Of a stretch of 64,000 nucleotides of DNA, positions 8,550-16,981 are shown in pieces; within the stretch, counting starts at the first letter, position 1, and each line of letters starts with the position of its first letter. Source of the stretch: Anderseniella sp. (GTDB lineage Bacteria > Pseudomonadota > Alphaproteobacteria > Rhizobiales > Aestuariivirgaceae). The position numbers and the translations under genes were made by a program. The stretch lies in NCBI GenBank assembly GCA_028289645.1, contig JANQOK010000013.1, positions 62,001 through 126,000 of the forward strand. The letters run 5' to 3'. A model generated the notes under the pieces. That model was not told where the DNA came from. It saw only the letters and a list, made by a program, of their open reading frames with translations, and did not search any database.

Positions 8550-10538
8550 GTGTTCAGCAAGATACTGATAGCCAACCGGGGCGAGATTGCGGTGCGCATC
8601 ATGCGTACGGCAAGGCGGATGGGCGTGGCAACGGTTGCTATCTATTCGGACGCGGATGCCGGTTCCCTGCACGTGGCGGAATCAGATGAGGCGGTGCGGG
8701 TCGGTCCAGCGCCGGTTGCCGACAGCTATCTGCAGGCCAAGGCCATTATCGACGCGGCCAAGACCACCGGTGCCGAAGCCATTCATCCCGGGTATGGGTT
8801 TCTGTCCGAAAATCCCGATTTCGTTGAGCAGGTCGAAAAGGCAGGACTGGTGTTCATCGGCCCGTCGGCCGATGCAATCCGAGCCATGGGCCTGAAGGAT
8901 GCCGCCAAGGCGCTGATGGAAAGGGCCGGTGTGCCGGTGGTTCCCGGCTATCATGACGAACGGCAAGAGCCGGAGTTTCTGAAACAGCAGGCCGACGATA
9001 TCGGCTACCCGGTGCTGATCAAGGCGCGTGCCGGCGGCGGCGGCAAGGGCATGCGCAAGGTTGATGGACCGGATCAGTTTGCCGATGCCCTGGCCGGAGC
9101 GCAGCGGGAAGGCAAGGCAAGTTTTGCCGATGACCGGGTGCTGATCGAGAAATACGTGACCTCGCCGCGGCACATCGAGATGCAGGTGTTCGGCGATGAT
9201 CATGGTGATGCGGTGCACCTGTTTGAGCGCGACTGTTCGCTGCAGCGCCGCCATCAAAAGGTGATCGAGGAAGCACCGGCGCCGGGCATGACTGAGGAGA
9301 TGCGGTCTGCCATGGGCGATGCCGCCGTAAAAGCGGCCAAGGCCATCGGCTATTCAGGTGCCGGTACGGTCGAATTCATCGTTGACGGGTCGGACGGATT
9401 GCAACCTGACCGGTTCTGGTTCATGGAAATGAACACACGGCTGCAGGTCGAACATCCTGTGACGGAAGCCATTACCGGGCTTGACCTGGTCGAATTGCAG
9501 CTTCGGATTGCAGCCGGCGAGCCATTGCCGTTCGAGCAGGCCGATCTTGCCATCGACGGCCATGCCTTCGAGGCACGGCTTTATGCGGAAGATGTTGCCA
9601 GAGGTTTCCTGCCCGCGATCGGAACCCTCGACCACTTGCGGTTTTCCGATTCAGCTCGCAACGACACCGGCGTTCGGGAAGCGGATGAGATCACCCCGCA
9701 TTACGATCCGATGATTGCCAAGGTCATTGTGCACGGACGTTCGCGGGACGAGGCGCTTGCCAGAATGCGGGCAGCGCTTGCCGATACCAAGATAGCCGGT
9801 ACGGTGACCAACAAGGCCTTCCTGTCGGCCCTGTGCAGGCATGTGGGGTTTTCCGCAGGTGATGTCGACACCGGGCTGATCGAACGTGACCTGGCGCAAC
9901 TCGTGCAAGAAGATGAAACTCCCATGCTGGCCCAGGCCGTGGCGGCGATTGCCGCGCTGGAGCTTGCCGGCGAACCAAGCCAAGCAGATCCGTGGAGTTC
10001 ACTGCCAGGCTGGCGGATCTGGGGTGCCGCCCAGCACTTTGTGAAGCTGGTGCAGGACACTACCGTTTTCGATCTGCGTGTGTCGCTGCGCAATTCACGC
10101 GACTTCAAGGTTTCATCGCAGGCCGATGCCGTCAATGTGTCGCTGGTGGACCGCGCACCCGGCAGGATGATCGTGGACGGACACGCCCAGCCGCTGTGTT
10201 TTGCAGTGTCCAAGGTGTCCGGCCGGGTTGCCCAGGTGACGGTGTTCCTGAACGGGGACACGTTTGTGTTTGATGTGCCTGACGGGGTTACGGAAGCCGG
10301 CGATGCTGCTTCCGGCGACGACATACGTGCGCCCATGCCGGGGCTGGTCAAGCAGGTCAGGGTGAAGGCCGGCCAGCAGGTTTCGAAGGGCGAGGCGCTG
10401 GCCGTACTGGAAGCCATGAAGATGGAACACACGTTGACCGCCGCACGCGACGGTACGGTTGGCGAGATTTACGTGTCTGATGGTGACCAGGTCAGTGACG
10501 GTGATTTACTGGTTTCGCTGGTGGCGGAAAAGGAATAG
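8550..10538 (+). CDS. Methylcrotonoyl-CoA carboxylase, biotin-carrying (alpha) subunit
   Basis: A 662-residue biotin carboxylase with a C-terminal biotinyl domain. The start is the GTG at 8550, placed 8 bp after a GAGG; the protein then begins MFSKILIANRGEIAVRI, the standard N terminus of this family. The reading frame stays open upstream across the end of the beta subunit, but that extension has no family counterpart. The ATP-grasp domain includes ARAGGGGKGMR and FMEMNTRLQVEH. The biotin attachment motif EAMKMEH is near the end, with the modified lysine at residue 624. It works with the adjacent beta subunit in the ATP-dependent carboxylation step of leucine breakdown. Confidence 0.93.
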   Translation: MFSKILIANRGEIAVRIMRTARRMGVATVAIYSDADAGSLHVAESDEAVRVGPAPVADSYLQAKAIIDAAKTTGAEAIHPGYGFLSENPDFVEQVEKAGLVFIGPSADAIRAMGLKDAAKALMERAGVPVVPGYHDERQEPEFLKQQADDIGYPVLIKARAGGGGKGMRKVDGPDQFADALAGAQREGKASFADDRVLIEKYVTSPRHIEMQVFGDDHGDAVHLFERDCSLQRRHQKVIEEAPAPGMTEEMRSAMGDAAVKAAKAIGYSGAGTVEFIVDGSDGLQPDRFWFMEMNTRLQVEHPVTEAITGLDLVELQLRIAAGEPLPFEQADLAIDGHAFEARLYAEDVARGFLPAIGTLDHLRFSDSARNDTGVREADEITPHYDPMIAKVIVHGRSRDEALARMRAALADTKIAGTVTNKAFLSALCRHVGFSAGDVDTGLIERDLAQLVQEDETPMLAQAVAAIAALELAGEPSQADPWSSLPGWRIWGAAQHFVKLVQDTTVFDLRVSLRNSRDFKVSSQADAVNVSLVDRAPGRMIVDGHAQPLCFAVSKVSGRVAQVTVFLNGDTFVFDVPDGVTEAGDAASGDDIRAPMPGLVKQVRVKAGQQVSKGEALAVLEAMKMEHTLTAARDGTVGEIYVSDGDQVSDGDLLVSLVAEKE

Positions 10539-10562
10539 CGTCTGTTCCAGGAGGTGCCTGCG

Positions 10563-12098
10563 ATGAACGTTCAGCGAGGAAGACGAAGCGGCAGACGACA
10601 ACCTGGAGCAGAAACACCGGACAGGCAGGTGAATTACCGTGACCTGGTCAATCCGTTTCCACCCCAGGCCCTTTACTCCGACGATCAGATTGAGCGCATC
10701 CACGAGTTGGCCAAGCAGGTGCTGGCGGAAATAGGCATTCGGGCATTGCTGCCACGGGCGCGCGACGCTTATCGCGCAGCCGGTTGTATCGTTGATGACG
10801 ACACCATGATGGTGCGTATCGGCGATGAGATCATCGAGGCCGCGATCGCCTCAGCACCCGGAAATTTCGTGCTGCAGGCCAGCGATCCGAAAAACAATAT
10901 AGCGCTGGGCGGCAAGATACTGAACTTCATGCCGGTCGGCGGACCGCCGGGCTTTTCCGACCTTGACGGCGGCAAGCAGACCGGGACGCGTACGGCGGCG
11001 CGCAATTTCCTCAAGCTGTGCCAGCATTTCGATGTCATGCACGTGGCTGGCCCGTGTGTCGAAGCGCAAGACCTGGCTCTGAATGAGCGCCATCTTTGGA
11101 TCAAGCTGGACCATCTGACGCTGACCAGCAAGGCCGTGTTCACCTGGGCGAGGGGGACGCCCCAGTCCATGGACGGATTTGAGATGATCCGTATCGCGCG
11201 CGGGCTGACGCAAGACGAGTTCAAGTCTGCCCACCACACCTACACGGTGATCAACACAAACTCGCCCTTGCAGCTCGATATCCCGATGCTCAACGGATTG
11301 ATGGATTTTGCCGAGCACAACCAGATCGTCGTCATTACGCCGTTCACCCTGTCCGGTGCCATGGCGCCGGTGACGATTTCCGGTGCACTGGTGCAGCAGC
11401 ACGCCGAATTTCTCGCCGCCCTGGTCATCAACCAGCTTGTGCGGCCCGGAGCACCGGTGGTCTATGGCGCATTCACGTCCAATGTGGATATGAAATCCGG
11501 TTCTCCGGCGTTTGGAACCCCCGAATATGTCAAAGCTGCCTGGGGATCGGGACAACTGGCCCGGAAGCTCGGCCTGCCATGGCGGTCTTCGGCGCCAACC
11601 GCGTCGAATGCACCGGATGCGCAGGGAGCCTATGAAACCCAGCTTTCCCTGTGGGGCGCCATCCAGGGTGGCTCGAATTTCATTGCCCATACGGCTGGCT
11701 GGCTGGAAGGCGGGCTGACGGCGTCTTTTGAGAAGTTCATTCTCGATATTGAGGTCCTGCAGATGATTGCCGAGCTGTGCCAGCCGGCCAGCTTTGACGA
11801 AGACGAACTGGCGCTGGATGCCATTCGTGAAGTGGGGCCGGGCGGTCATTACTTCGGGTGCGCCCACACCATGGAGCGGTATTCGACGGCGTTCTACAAG
11901 CCGTTGGTGTCGGACTGGAGCAATTTCGGACAGTGGACGGAAAACGGATCGCTGACCGCGACGCAACGCGCCAACACCATCTGGAAGAAGCTGGTTGCTG
12001 ATTTTGAACCGCCGGCGATGGATCCGAGCGTTCGCGCCGAACTGGACGAGTACATTGAACGCCGCATTGCCGCGGGCGGTGCCCTGCCGGAATCGTGA
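10563..12098 (+). CDS. MttB superfamily (trimethylamine methyltransferase-like) protein, non-pyrrolysine
   Basis: A 511-residue member of the MttB superfamily of corrinoid-dependent methyltransferases. The ATG at 10563 sits 8 bp after a perfect AGGAGG; an upstream GTG at 10554 overlaps that site and is rejected. Family features are the FMPVGGPPGFSDLDGG segment near residue 125 and the C-terminal GGHYFGCAHTMERY. There is no in-frame amber codon, so it belongs with the non-pyrrolysine members, some of which demethylate quaternary amines. No corrinoid protein or reactivating enzyme is adjacent. It sits 24 bp after the carboxylase subunit and overlaps the DUF309 gene by 4 bp, so it is part of the leucine operon. 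The substrate is unknown. Confidence 0.82.
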   Translation: MNVQRGRRSGRRQPGAETPDRQVNYRDLVNPFPPQALYSDDQIERIHELAKQVLAEIGIRALLPRARDAYRAAGCIVDDDTMMVRIGDEIIEAAIASAPGNFVLQASDPKNNIALGGKILNFMPVGGPPGFSDLDGGKQTGTRTAARNFLKLCQHFDVMHVAGPCVEAQDLALNERHLWIKLDHLTLTSKAVFTWARGTPQSMDGFEMIRIARGLTQDEFKSAHHTYTVINTNSPLQLDIPMLNGLMDFAEHNQIVVITPFTLSGAMAPVTISGALVQQHAEFLAALVINQLVRPGAPVVYGAFTSNVDMKSGSPAFGTPEYVKAAWGSGQLARKLGLPWRSSAPTASNAPDAQGAYETQLSLWGAIQGGSNFIAHTAGWLEGGLTASFEKFILDIEVLQMIAELCQPASFDEDELALDAIREVGPGGHYFGCAHTMERYSTAFYKPLVSDWSNFGQWTENGSLTATQRANTIWKKLVADFEPPAMDPSVRAELDEYIERRIAAGGALPES

Positions 12099-12532
12099 GG
12101 CTGGTGCCGGACATCAAACTGCCGTCGAGTGCCCACGTGCCCGGTTCCGGCAGCAGGCCCGACATGGCGCCGCTTGAGCAGGCCAAAGCTCTCGCGCCGG
12201 CCGTTACCCGGGCGCAGGACTGGCAGGACAATGTCGCCTATCTTTACGGCCATGACCTGATGCGGGGCGGCTTCTACTGGGAAGCTCACGAGGTTTGGGA
12301 AACGGTCTGGCTGGCCACGCCAGCAAACGGTCCGGAACGGGTTTTGCTGCAGGCCCTGATCCAGCAGGCCAATGCACGCTTGAAGTCGGAGATGCGCCGC
12401 GAGAACGCCGCGGCGCGGTTGCAGGCACAGGTTGAGGCGTTGCGGATTGACCTGATTTCCAGGTTGGGGGCTGGCGTCAAAACTTATATGGGCATCGGCA
12501 TAAGCGACAATAATATGCAATATAATGCATGA
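12095..12532 (+). CDS. DUF309 domain protein
   Basis: A 145-residue protein with the DUF309 core, including GGFYWEAHEVWETVW at about residues 58-72 and ALIQQANARLK after it. These are the conserved positions of this small helical family, whose function is not known. The GTG start overlaps the stop codon of the MttB-family gene (GTGA), so translation is coupled. The first 40 residues are Pro/Ser/Gly-rich and low in complexity. Oddly, the last codons of the gene (from about 12511) also form the TGCA-rich palindrome that I take for the box operator, so a regulator bound there would sit on the end of this coding sequence. Confidence 0.8.
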   Translation: MRLVPDIKLPSSAHVPGSGSRPDMAPLEQAKALAPAVTRAQDWQDNVAYLYGHDLMRGGFYWEAHEVWETVWLATPANGPERVLLQALIQQANARLKSEMRRENAAARLQAQVEALRIDLISRLGAGVKTYMGIGISDNNMQYNA

Positions 12533-12595
12533 TGACTTTTATTTCATGCATTTTATGTGTGAAAATCCTTGACCATTTCCGACCATGCGTATGAT
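12516..12595 (+). promoter_or_regulatory. Candidate BoxR operator and promoter of the box operon
   Basis: TGCA occurs at 12516-12519, 12526-12529 and 12547-12550. The first two are separated by exactly six bases (TGCA-N6-TGCA), and the perfect -10 hexamer TATAAT (12521-12526) lies between and overlaps them. The second and third copies are the cores of a 9-bp perfect inverted repeat, AATGCATGA at 12524-12532 and TCATGCATT at 12544-12552. From memory, BzdR, the BoxR paralogue of Azoarcus, recognises TGCA repeats in the promoter of its benzoyl-CoA operon. A second possible promoter is TTGACC (12569-12574) with TATGAT (12590-12595). Operator function is inferred. Confidence 0.6.
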
Positions 12596-12632
12596 TGTGC
12601 AGCTTGGATTCAAAGCTGTGGATTGACCCGAT

Positions 12633-14288
12633 ATGAGCCGAATTGACTTTCAGACATCACCGGATGCCTACAAACACTGGCGCATCGAACCTGATGGCGA
12701 GGTGGCCCGTCTGGTGATGGACGTGGATGAGACGGCAGGCCTGTTTGACGGCTATGAACTGAAGCTCAACTCCTATGATCTGGGCGTGGACATTGAACTG
12801 GCGGATGCCATACAGCGGCTGCGGTTTGAGTATCCGCAGGTCAAGACGGTGGTGCTTGCATCGGGCAAGGACAAGGTGTTCTGCGCCGGTGCCAATATAC
12901 GGATGCTCGGCGGCTCAGCACACTCGCACAAGGTGAACTTCTGCAAGTTCACCAACGAAACCCGCAACTCCATGGAGGAAGCGTCGGCTGAAAGCGGCCA
13001 GACCTATCTGTGTGCGGTGTCCGGTGCCTGCGCCGGCGGTGGCTATGAGCTGGCACTGGCGTGTGACCACATCATGCTGACCGACGACGGCTCGTCGACA
13101 GTTGCGTTGCCTGAGGTGCCGCTGCTCGCCGTATTGCCGGGCACAGGCGGCCTGACGCGGGTCACCGACAAGCGCAAGGTCAGGCGCGATCTGGCCGATG
13201 TGTTCTGTTCGCTGGAAGAGGGCATTCGCGGCAAGAAGGCGGTCGATTGGCGGCTGGTGGATGAAGTGGCTCCGGCGTCCAAATTCGCCGACGCCGTGAG
13301 TACCCGAGCGCGCGAACTCGCAGCCCGATCCGATCGGCCGTCAGACGGTGAAGGGGTGAAGCTCAATCCGTTGACCAAGACCATCACGGAAAATGCTATC
13401 GCCTATTCGACCGTTTCAGTCGAGCTGGATCGCGGGTCACGGATCGCAACCATCAACATCACCGGACCCGACACGCCTCCGCCTGGTGAAATTGCGGCGG
13501 CGGAAAGCCTGGGCGATCAGTTCTGGCCGCTGCGCCTGGCTCGCGAACTGGACGATGCCTTGCTGGAAATCCGCTTCAACGAGCTGGAAATGGCGGTGGT
13601 GCAGTTCAAGTCCGCCGGTGATCCCACCCTGGTGCTGGCACATGACGACTTCATGGACAGCAACTCAGAGCACTGGCTGATGCGCGAGCTGCTGCTGTAC
13701 TGGCGCCGGGTGCTGAAACGTGTCGACCTGACATCGCGTACACTGGCCGTGATGGCGGAACCGGGATCGTGTTTTGCCGGCACCCTGGCGGAACTGCTGT
13801 TCGCCGCAGACCGGTCGTACATGGCGGACGGCCAGTTTGAGGGCGACAACCGGCCCGAGGCGACCATCGCGCTGGGGCCGTTGAACTTCGGCGCCTATCC
13901 CATGAGCAACGGCATTACACGGCTTGAGACGCGTTTTCTTGGCGAGCCTGAAGCAGTTGCGGCAGCGAAGGCAAAACAAGGCGATGCGCTGGATGCATCT
14001 GCGGCCAGCGAGCTTGGCTTGGTGACATTCGCGTTTGACGACATCGACTGGGAGGACGAGGTGCGGATTTTCCTCGAGGAACGGGCCAGCTTCTCCCCGG
14101 ATGCGCTGACCGGCATGGAGGCAAACCTGCGATTTGCCGGTCCGGAAACCATGGAAACGCGGATTTTCGGCCGGCTGACGGCCTGGCAGAACTGGATTTT
14201 CCAGCGCCCCAATGCGGTGGGCGCTGACGGCGCATTGCAACGATACGGTTCCGGCAAGCGCGCCGACTTCAATATGGAACGTGTGTAG
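12633..14288 (+). CDS. boxC: 2,3-epoxybenzoyl-CoA dihydrolase (BoxC)
   Basis: A 551-residue enzyme of the crotonase superfamily that hydrolytically opens the ring of 2,3-epoxybenzoyl-CoA, yielding 3,4-dehydroadipyl-CoA semialdehyde and formate. Two crotonase-like halves are visible. The first has the CoA/oxyanion-hole segments DKVFCAGANIRMLG and CAGGGYELALACDHI; the second has LAVMAEPGSCFAGTLAEL. The length of about 550 residues is far above that of ordinary enoyl-CoA hydratases and matches BoxC. It heads the box operon, 37 bp before boxB, just after the TGCA-rich operator candidate. Confidence 0.93.
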   Translation: MSRIDFQTSPDAYKHWRIEPDGEVARLVMDVDETAGLFDGYELKLNSYDLGVDIELADAIQRLRFEYPQVKTVVLASGKDKVFCAGANIRMLGGSAHSHKVNFCKFTNETRNSMEEASAESGQTYLCAVSGACAGGGYELALACDHIMLTDDGSSTVALPEVPLLAVLPGTGGLTRVTDKRKVRRDLADVFCSLEEGIRGKKAVDWRLVDEVAPASKFADAVSTRARELAARSDRPSDGEGVKLNPLTKTITENAIAYSTVSVELDRGSRIATINITGPDTPPPGEIAAAESLGDQFWPLRLARELDDALLEIRFNELEMAVVQFKSAGDPTLVLAHDDFMDSNSEHWLMRELLLYWRRVLKRVDLTSRTLAVMAEPGSCFAGTLAELLFAADRSYMADGQFEGDNRPEATIALGPLNFGAYPMSNGITRLETRFLGEPEAVAAAKAKQGDALDASAASELGLVTFAFDDIDWEDEVRIFLEERASFSPDALTGMEANLRFAGPETMETRIFGRLTAWQNWIFQRPNAVGADGALQRYGSGKRADFNMERV

Positions 14289-14324
14289 CTAAAACCTAAC
14301 AGTGAGATGTGAGGACCAAGCAGA

Positions 14325-15788
14325 ATGGCTGATCTCGTCAACGTCGATTACAATACATCAATCCCCAACAACGTGAACCTGGCAGATGACCGGCGCGTCC
14401 TGAAGGCGCTGGAGAAATGGCATCCGGGCTACCTGAACTGGTGGAGCAATATGGGACCGGAGGGGTTTCAGGAATCGCTGGTCTACCTGCGCACCGCCGT
14501 TTCAGTCGACCCCAAGGGCTGGGCCAAGTTCGGCTATGTGAAGATGCCGGAATACCGCTGGGGCATCCTGCTGGCACCGGAAGAAGAAGGCCGCACCATT
14601 CCGTGCGGCGAACATGCCGGCAAGCCGGCATGGCAGGAAGTGCCGGGCGAGTACCGATCCATGCTGCGCCGCCTGATTGTCATCCAGGGTGACACCGAAC
14701 CGGCATCGGTGGAACAGCAGCGCCATCTGGGGCAGACCGCCCCGTCGCTGTACGACATGCGCAACCTGTTCCAGGTCAACGTCGAAGAAGGCCGGCATCT
14801 GTGGGCGATGGTGTATCTCCTGCAGAAATATTTCGGCGCGGACGGTCGCGAGGAAGCGGACATGCTGCTCGAACGCCAGTCTGGCTCGGAGGACCATCCG
14901 CGCATGCTTGGCGCCTTCAACGAGGCAACGCCCGATTGGCTGTCGTTCTTCATGTTCACCTATTTCACCGATCGTGACGGCAAGATGCAGCTTGAAGCGC
15001 TGGCGCAGTCCGGCTTCGATCCGCTGTCGCGCACCTGCCGGTTCATGCTGACCGAGGAAGCCCACCACATGTTCGTCGGTGAAACCGGTGTCGGCCGCGT
15101 GATTCAACGCACATGCGAGGCGATGAAGGAAGCCGGCATCACCGATCCTTACGATATCAATGCCGTGCGGGCGCTGGGGGTCATCGATCTGCCGACCATA
15201 CAGAAGAAGGCCAACATGCACTATTCGCTGTCACTGGACCTGTTCGGTTCGGAGATTTCCACCAACGCCGCCAACGCCTTCAACTCCGGCATCAAGGGCC
15301 GCTACCGGGAGGCCAAGATCGAGGATGATCACAAGCTTGAGAAGGACACCTATCCGGTCCTCAGGCTGATCGACGGCAAGGTGGTGATATCAGACGAGCC
15401 GGCGCTGTCGGCCATCAATATGCGCCTGCGCGATGACTACGTAAAGGACGCCACCGGCGGCGTGAACCGGTGGAACAACATCCTCAAGAAAGAGGGTGTC
15501 GAGTTCCAGATCACCTTGCCGCATGTGGCGTTCCATCGCCACCAGGGCGAGTTTTCCGCCATCCATGCCGATCCGGAGGGCAACCTGCTGTCTTCTGAAG
15601 AGTGGGAAAAGCGCCGGGACGAGTGGCTTCCGTCGAAGGCTGACGGTGATTTCATCGATAGCCTGATGAAGCCGCAGTGGGAGCCTGGCAAGTACGCCGG
15701 CTGGATTTCGCCGCCGCGGGTGGGCATCGACAACAAGCCGGGTGACTTCGAATACGTGAAGGTTTCCGGGGTTGCGCAGAACGCATGA
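14325..15788 (+). CDS. boxB: Benzoyl-CoA 2,3-epoxidase, oxygenase subunit (BoxB)
   Basis: A 487-residue class I di-iron oxygenase that epoxidises benzoyl-CoA using O2 and electrons from BoxA. Iron-ligand helices can be recognised in NVEEGRHLWAMVYLLQKYFG (about residues 150-170) and in MLTEEAHHMFVGETG (about residues 240-255), giving the paired Glu/His ligands of this enzyme. The C-terminal part, with LPHVAFHRHQGEF, is typical of BoxB. The gene has a GAGG ribosome-binding site and overlaps boxA by four bases (ATGA), so the two components are probably made in balance. Confidence 0.94.
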   Translation: MADLVNVDYNTSIPNNVNLADDRRVLKALEKWHPGYLNWWSNMGPEGFQESLVYLRTAVSVDPKGWAKFGYVKMPEYRWGILLAPEEEGRTIPCGEHAGKPAWQEVPGEYRSMLRRLIVIQGDTEPASVEQQRHLGQTAPSLYDMRNLFQVNVEEGRHLWAMVYLLQKYFGADGREEADMLLERQSGSEDHPRMLGAFNEATPDWLSFFMFTYFTDRDGKMQLEALAQSGFDPLSRTCRFMLTEEAHHMFVGETGVGRVIQRTCEAMKEAGITDPYDINAVRALGVIDLPTIQKKANMHYSLSLDLFGSEISTNAANAFNSGIKGRYREAKIEDDHKLEKDTYPVLRLIDGKVVISDEPALSAINMRLRDDYVKDATGGVNRWNNILKKEGVEFQITLPHVAFHRHQGEFSAIHADPEGNLLSSEEWEKRRDEWLPSKADGDFIDSLMKPQWEPGKYAGWISPPRVGIDNKPGDFEYVKVSGVAQNA

Positions 15789-16981
15789 CCGGGCTCATCA
15801 AGCAACACCTGATCGACCCGGAAATCTGCATCCGGTGCTACACCTGTGAAGAGCATTGTCCGATCGATGCCATCACCCATGACGACAACAATGTCGTGGT
15901 GGATGTCAGCAAGTGCAATTTCTGCATGGACTGCATCAGCCCATGCCCGACCGGTTCGATCGACAACTGGCGGGTGGTGGCCGAGCCGTACACGCTGGAG
16001 CAGCAGTTTGAAATGCTGGAGCTGCCGGAGCAGGAAGAAGGGCTGGAGGAAGCCGGCGATGGCGGCGGATCACTTGAGGCGCTCGAGGACGAAATCGAAG
16101 CGCTGCTGGCCAAGGCCCATGAAGGCACCGGCGGCAAGCCTGTGGCTCCCGTTTCTGCGTCAAAGCCGTCAATCAACCTGTTCAACCGCGCCAAGCCTGC
16201 AAAAGCCGTTGTGCAGGGCAATTTCAGACTGACCGATCAGGATGCGGAAAGCGATGTTCGCCATATCATACTGAACCTGGGTGAGCAGGTGTTTCCGGTG
16301 CTTGAAGGCCAGAGCATCGGCGTGGTCGTGCCGGGTGAAGACGCTGAGGGCCGGCCACATGAGCCACGGCTGTACTCCATTGCAAGCGCGCGTGACGGCG
16401 AGAAGCCGAACACAAACAATATCGCGCTGACGGTGAAGCGCGAGGACAGGGGCCTTGCGTCCAATTATCTGTGCGACCTGGAAAAAGGCGCCGAGATCGA
16501 CATTACCGGTCCGTTCGGCGCAACATTCCTGCTGCCTGACGACCCGCAGGCCAACCTGATCATGATCTGCACCGGGACCGGGTCGGCGCCGTTTCGGGGC
16601 TTCACAGAACGCCGTCGCAGGACAATGCCGGAACTGAAGAACAAGCTGAAACTGTATTTCGGTGCCCGCCGGCCGGAAGAGCTTCCCTATTTCGGCCCGC
16701 TGAAAAAGGTGCCGGAAAGCCTGATGCATACTGAGTTCTGCTATTCCCGAGTTGACGGGGAGCCGAAGGAATATGTGCAGGACAGGATGCGGCAGCGGGC
16801 TCTGGAGTTGCTCGAACTGCTGCAGCAGGATGAAACCCATATCTACATCTGCGGTTTGAAGGGCATGGAAACCGGTGTCGACGAGGCGCTGGCCGACATC
16901 TGCCGCAATGGCGGACTGGATTGGGGGGCTCTCAAACCGGAAATGAGGACCAGCGGGAGGTATCACGTTGAAACCTACTGA
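15785..16981 (+). CDS. boxA: Benzoyl-CoA 2,3-epoxidase, reductase subunit (BoxA)
   Basis: A 398-residue reductase that carries electrons from NADPH to BoxB. The N terminus is a two-cluster ferredoxin: C15-C18-C21-C25 (CIRCYTCEEHC) and C44-C47-C50-C54 (CNFCMDCISPC) each bind a [4Fe-4S] cluster. A Glu/Ala-rich linker (about residues 85-125) leads to a ferredoxin-NADP reductase module with the FAD-binding PRLYSIAS and the NADPH-binding CTGTGSAPFRGF. The start overlaps boxB and the end overlaps the boxR start by 14 bp, so all box genes are on one transcript. Confidence 0.94.
   Translation: MTGLIKQHLIDPEICIRCYTCEEHCPIDAITHDDNNVVVDVSKCNFCMDCISPCPTGSIDNWRVVAEPYTLEQQFEMLELPEQEEGLEEAGDGGGSLEALEDEIEALLAKAHEGTGGKPVAPVSASKPSINLFNRAKPAKAVVQGNFRLTDQDAESDVRHIILNLGEQVFPVLEGQSIGVVVPGEDAEGRPHEPRLYSIASARDGEKPNTNNIALTVKREDRGLASNYLCDLEKGAEIDITGPFGATFLLPDDPQANLIMICTGTGSAPFRGFTERRRRTMPELKNKLKLYFGARRPEELPYFGPLKKVPESLMHTEFCYSRVDGEPKEYVQDRMRQRALELLELLQQDETHIYICGLKGMETGVDEALADICRNGGLDWGALKPEMRTSGRYHVETY

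Noticed and set aside
10851-11966. A 371-residue open frame on the minus strand, antisense to the MttB-family gene
   Set aside because: Its sequence is rich in Arg, His and Gln with no motif, typical of antisense frames in high-GC coding DNA; the + strand gene has a perfect ribosome-binding site and family similarity.
10563-12098. Pyrrolysine use in the MttB-family protein
   Set aside because: There is no in-frame TAG inside the coding sequence, so the protein is of the non-pyrrolysine type.
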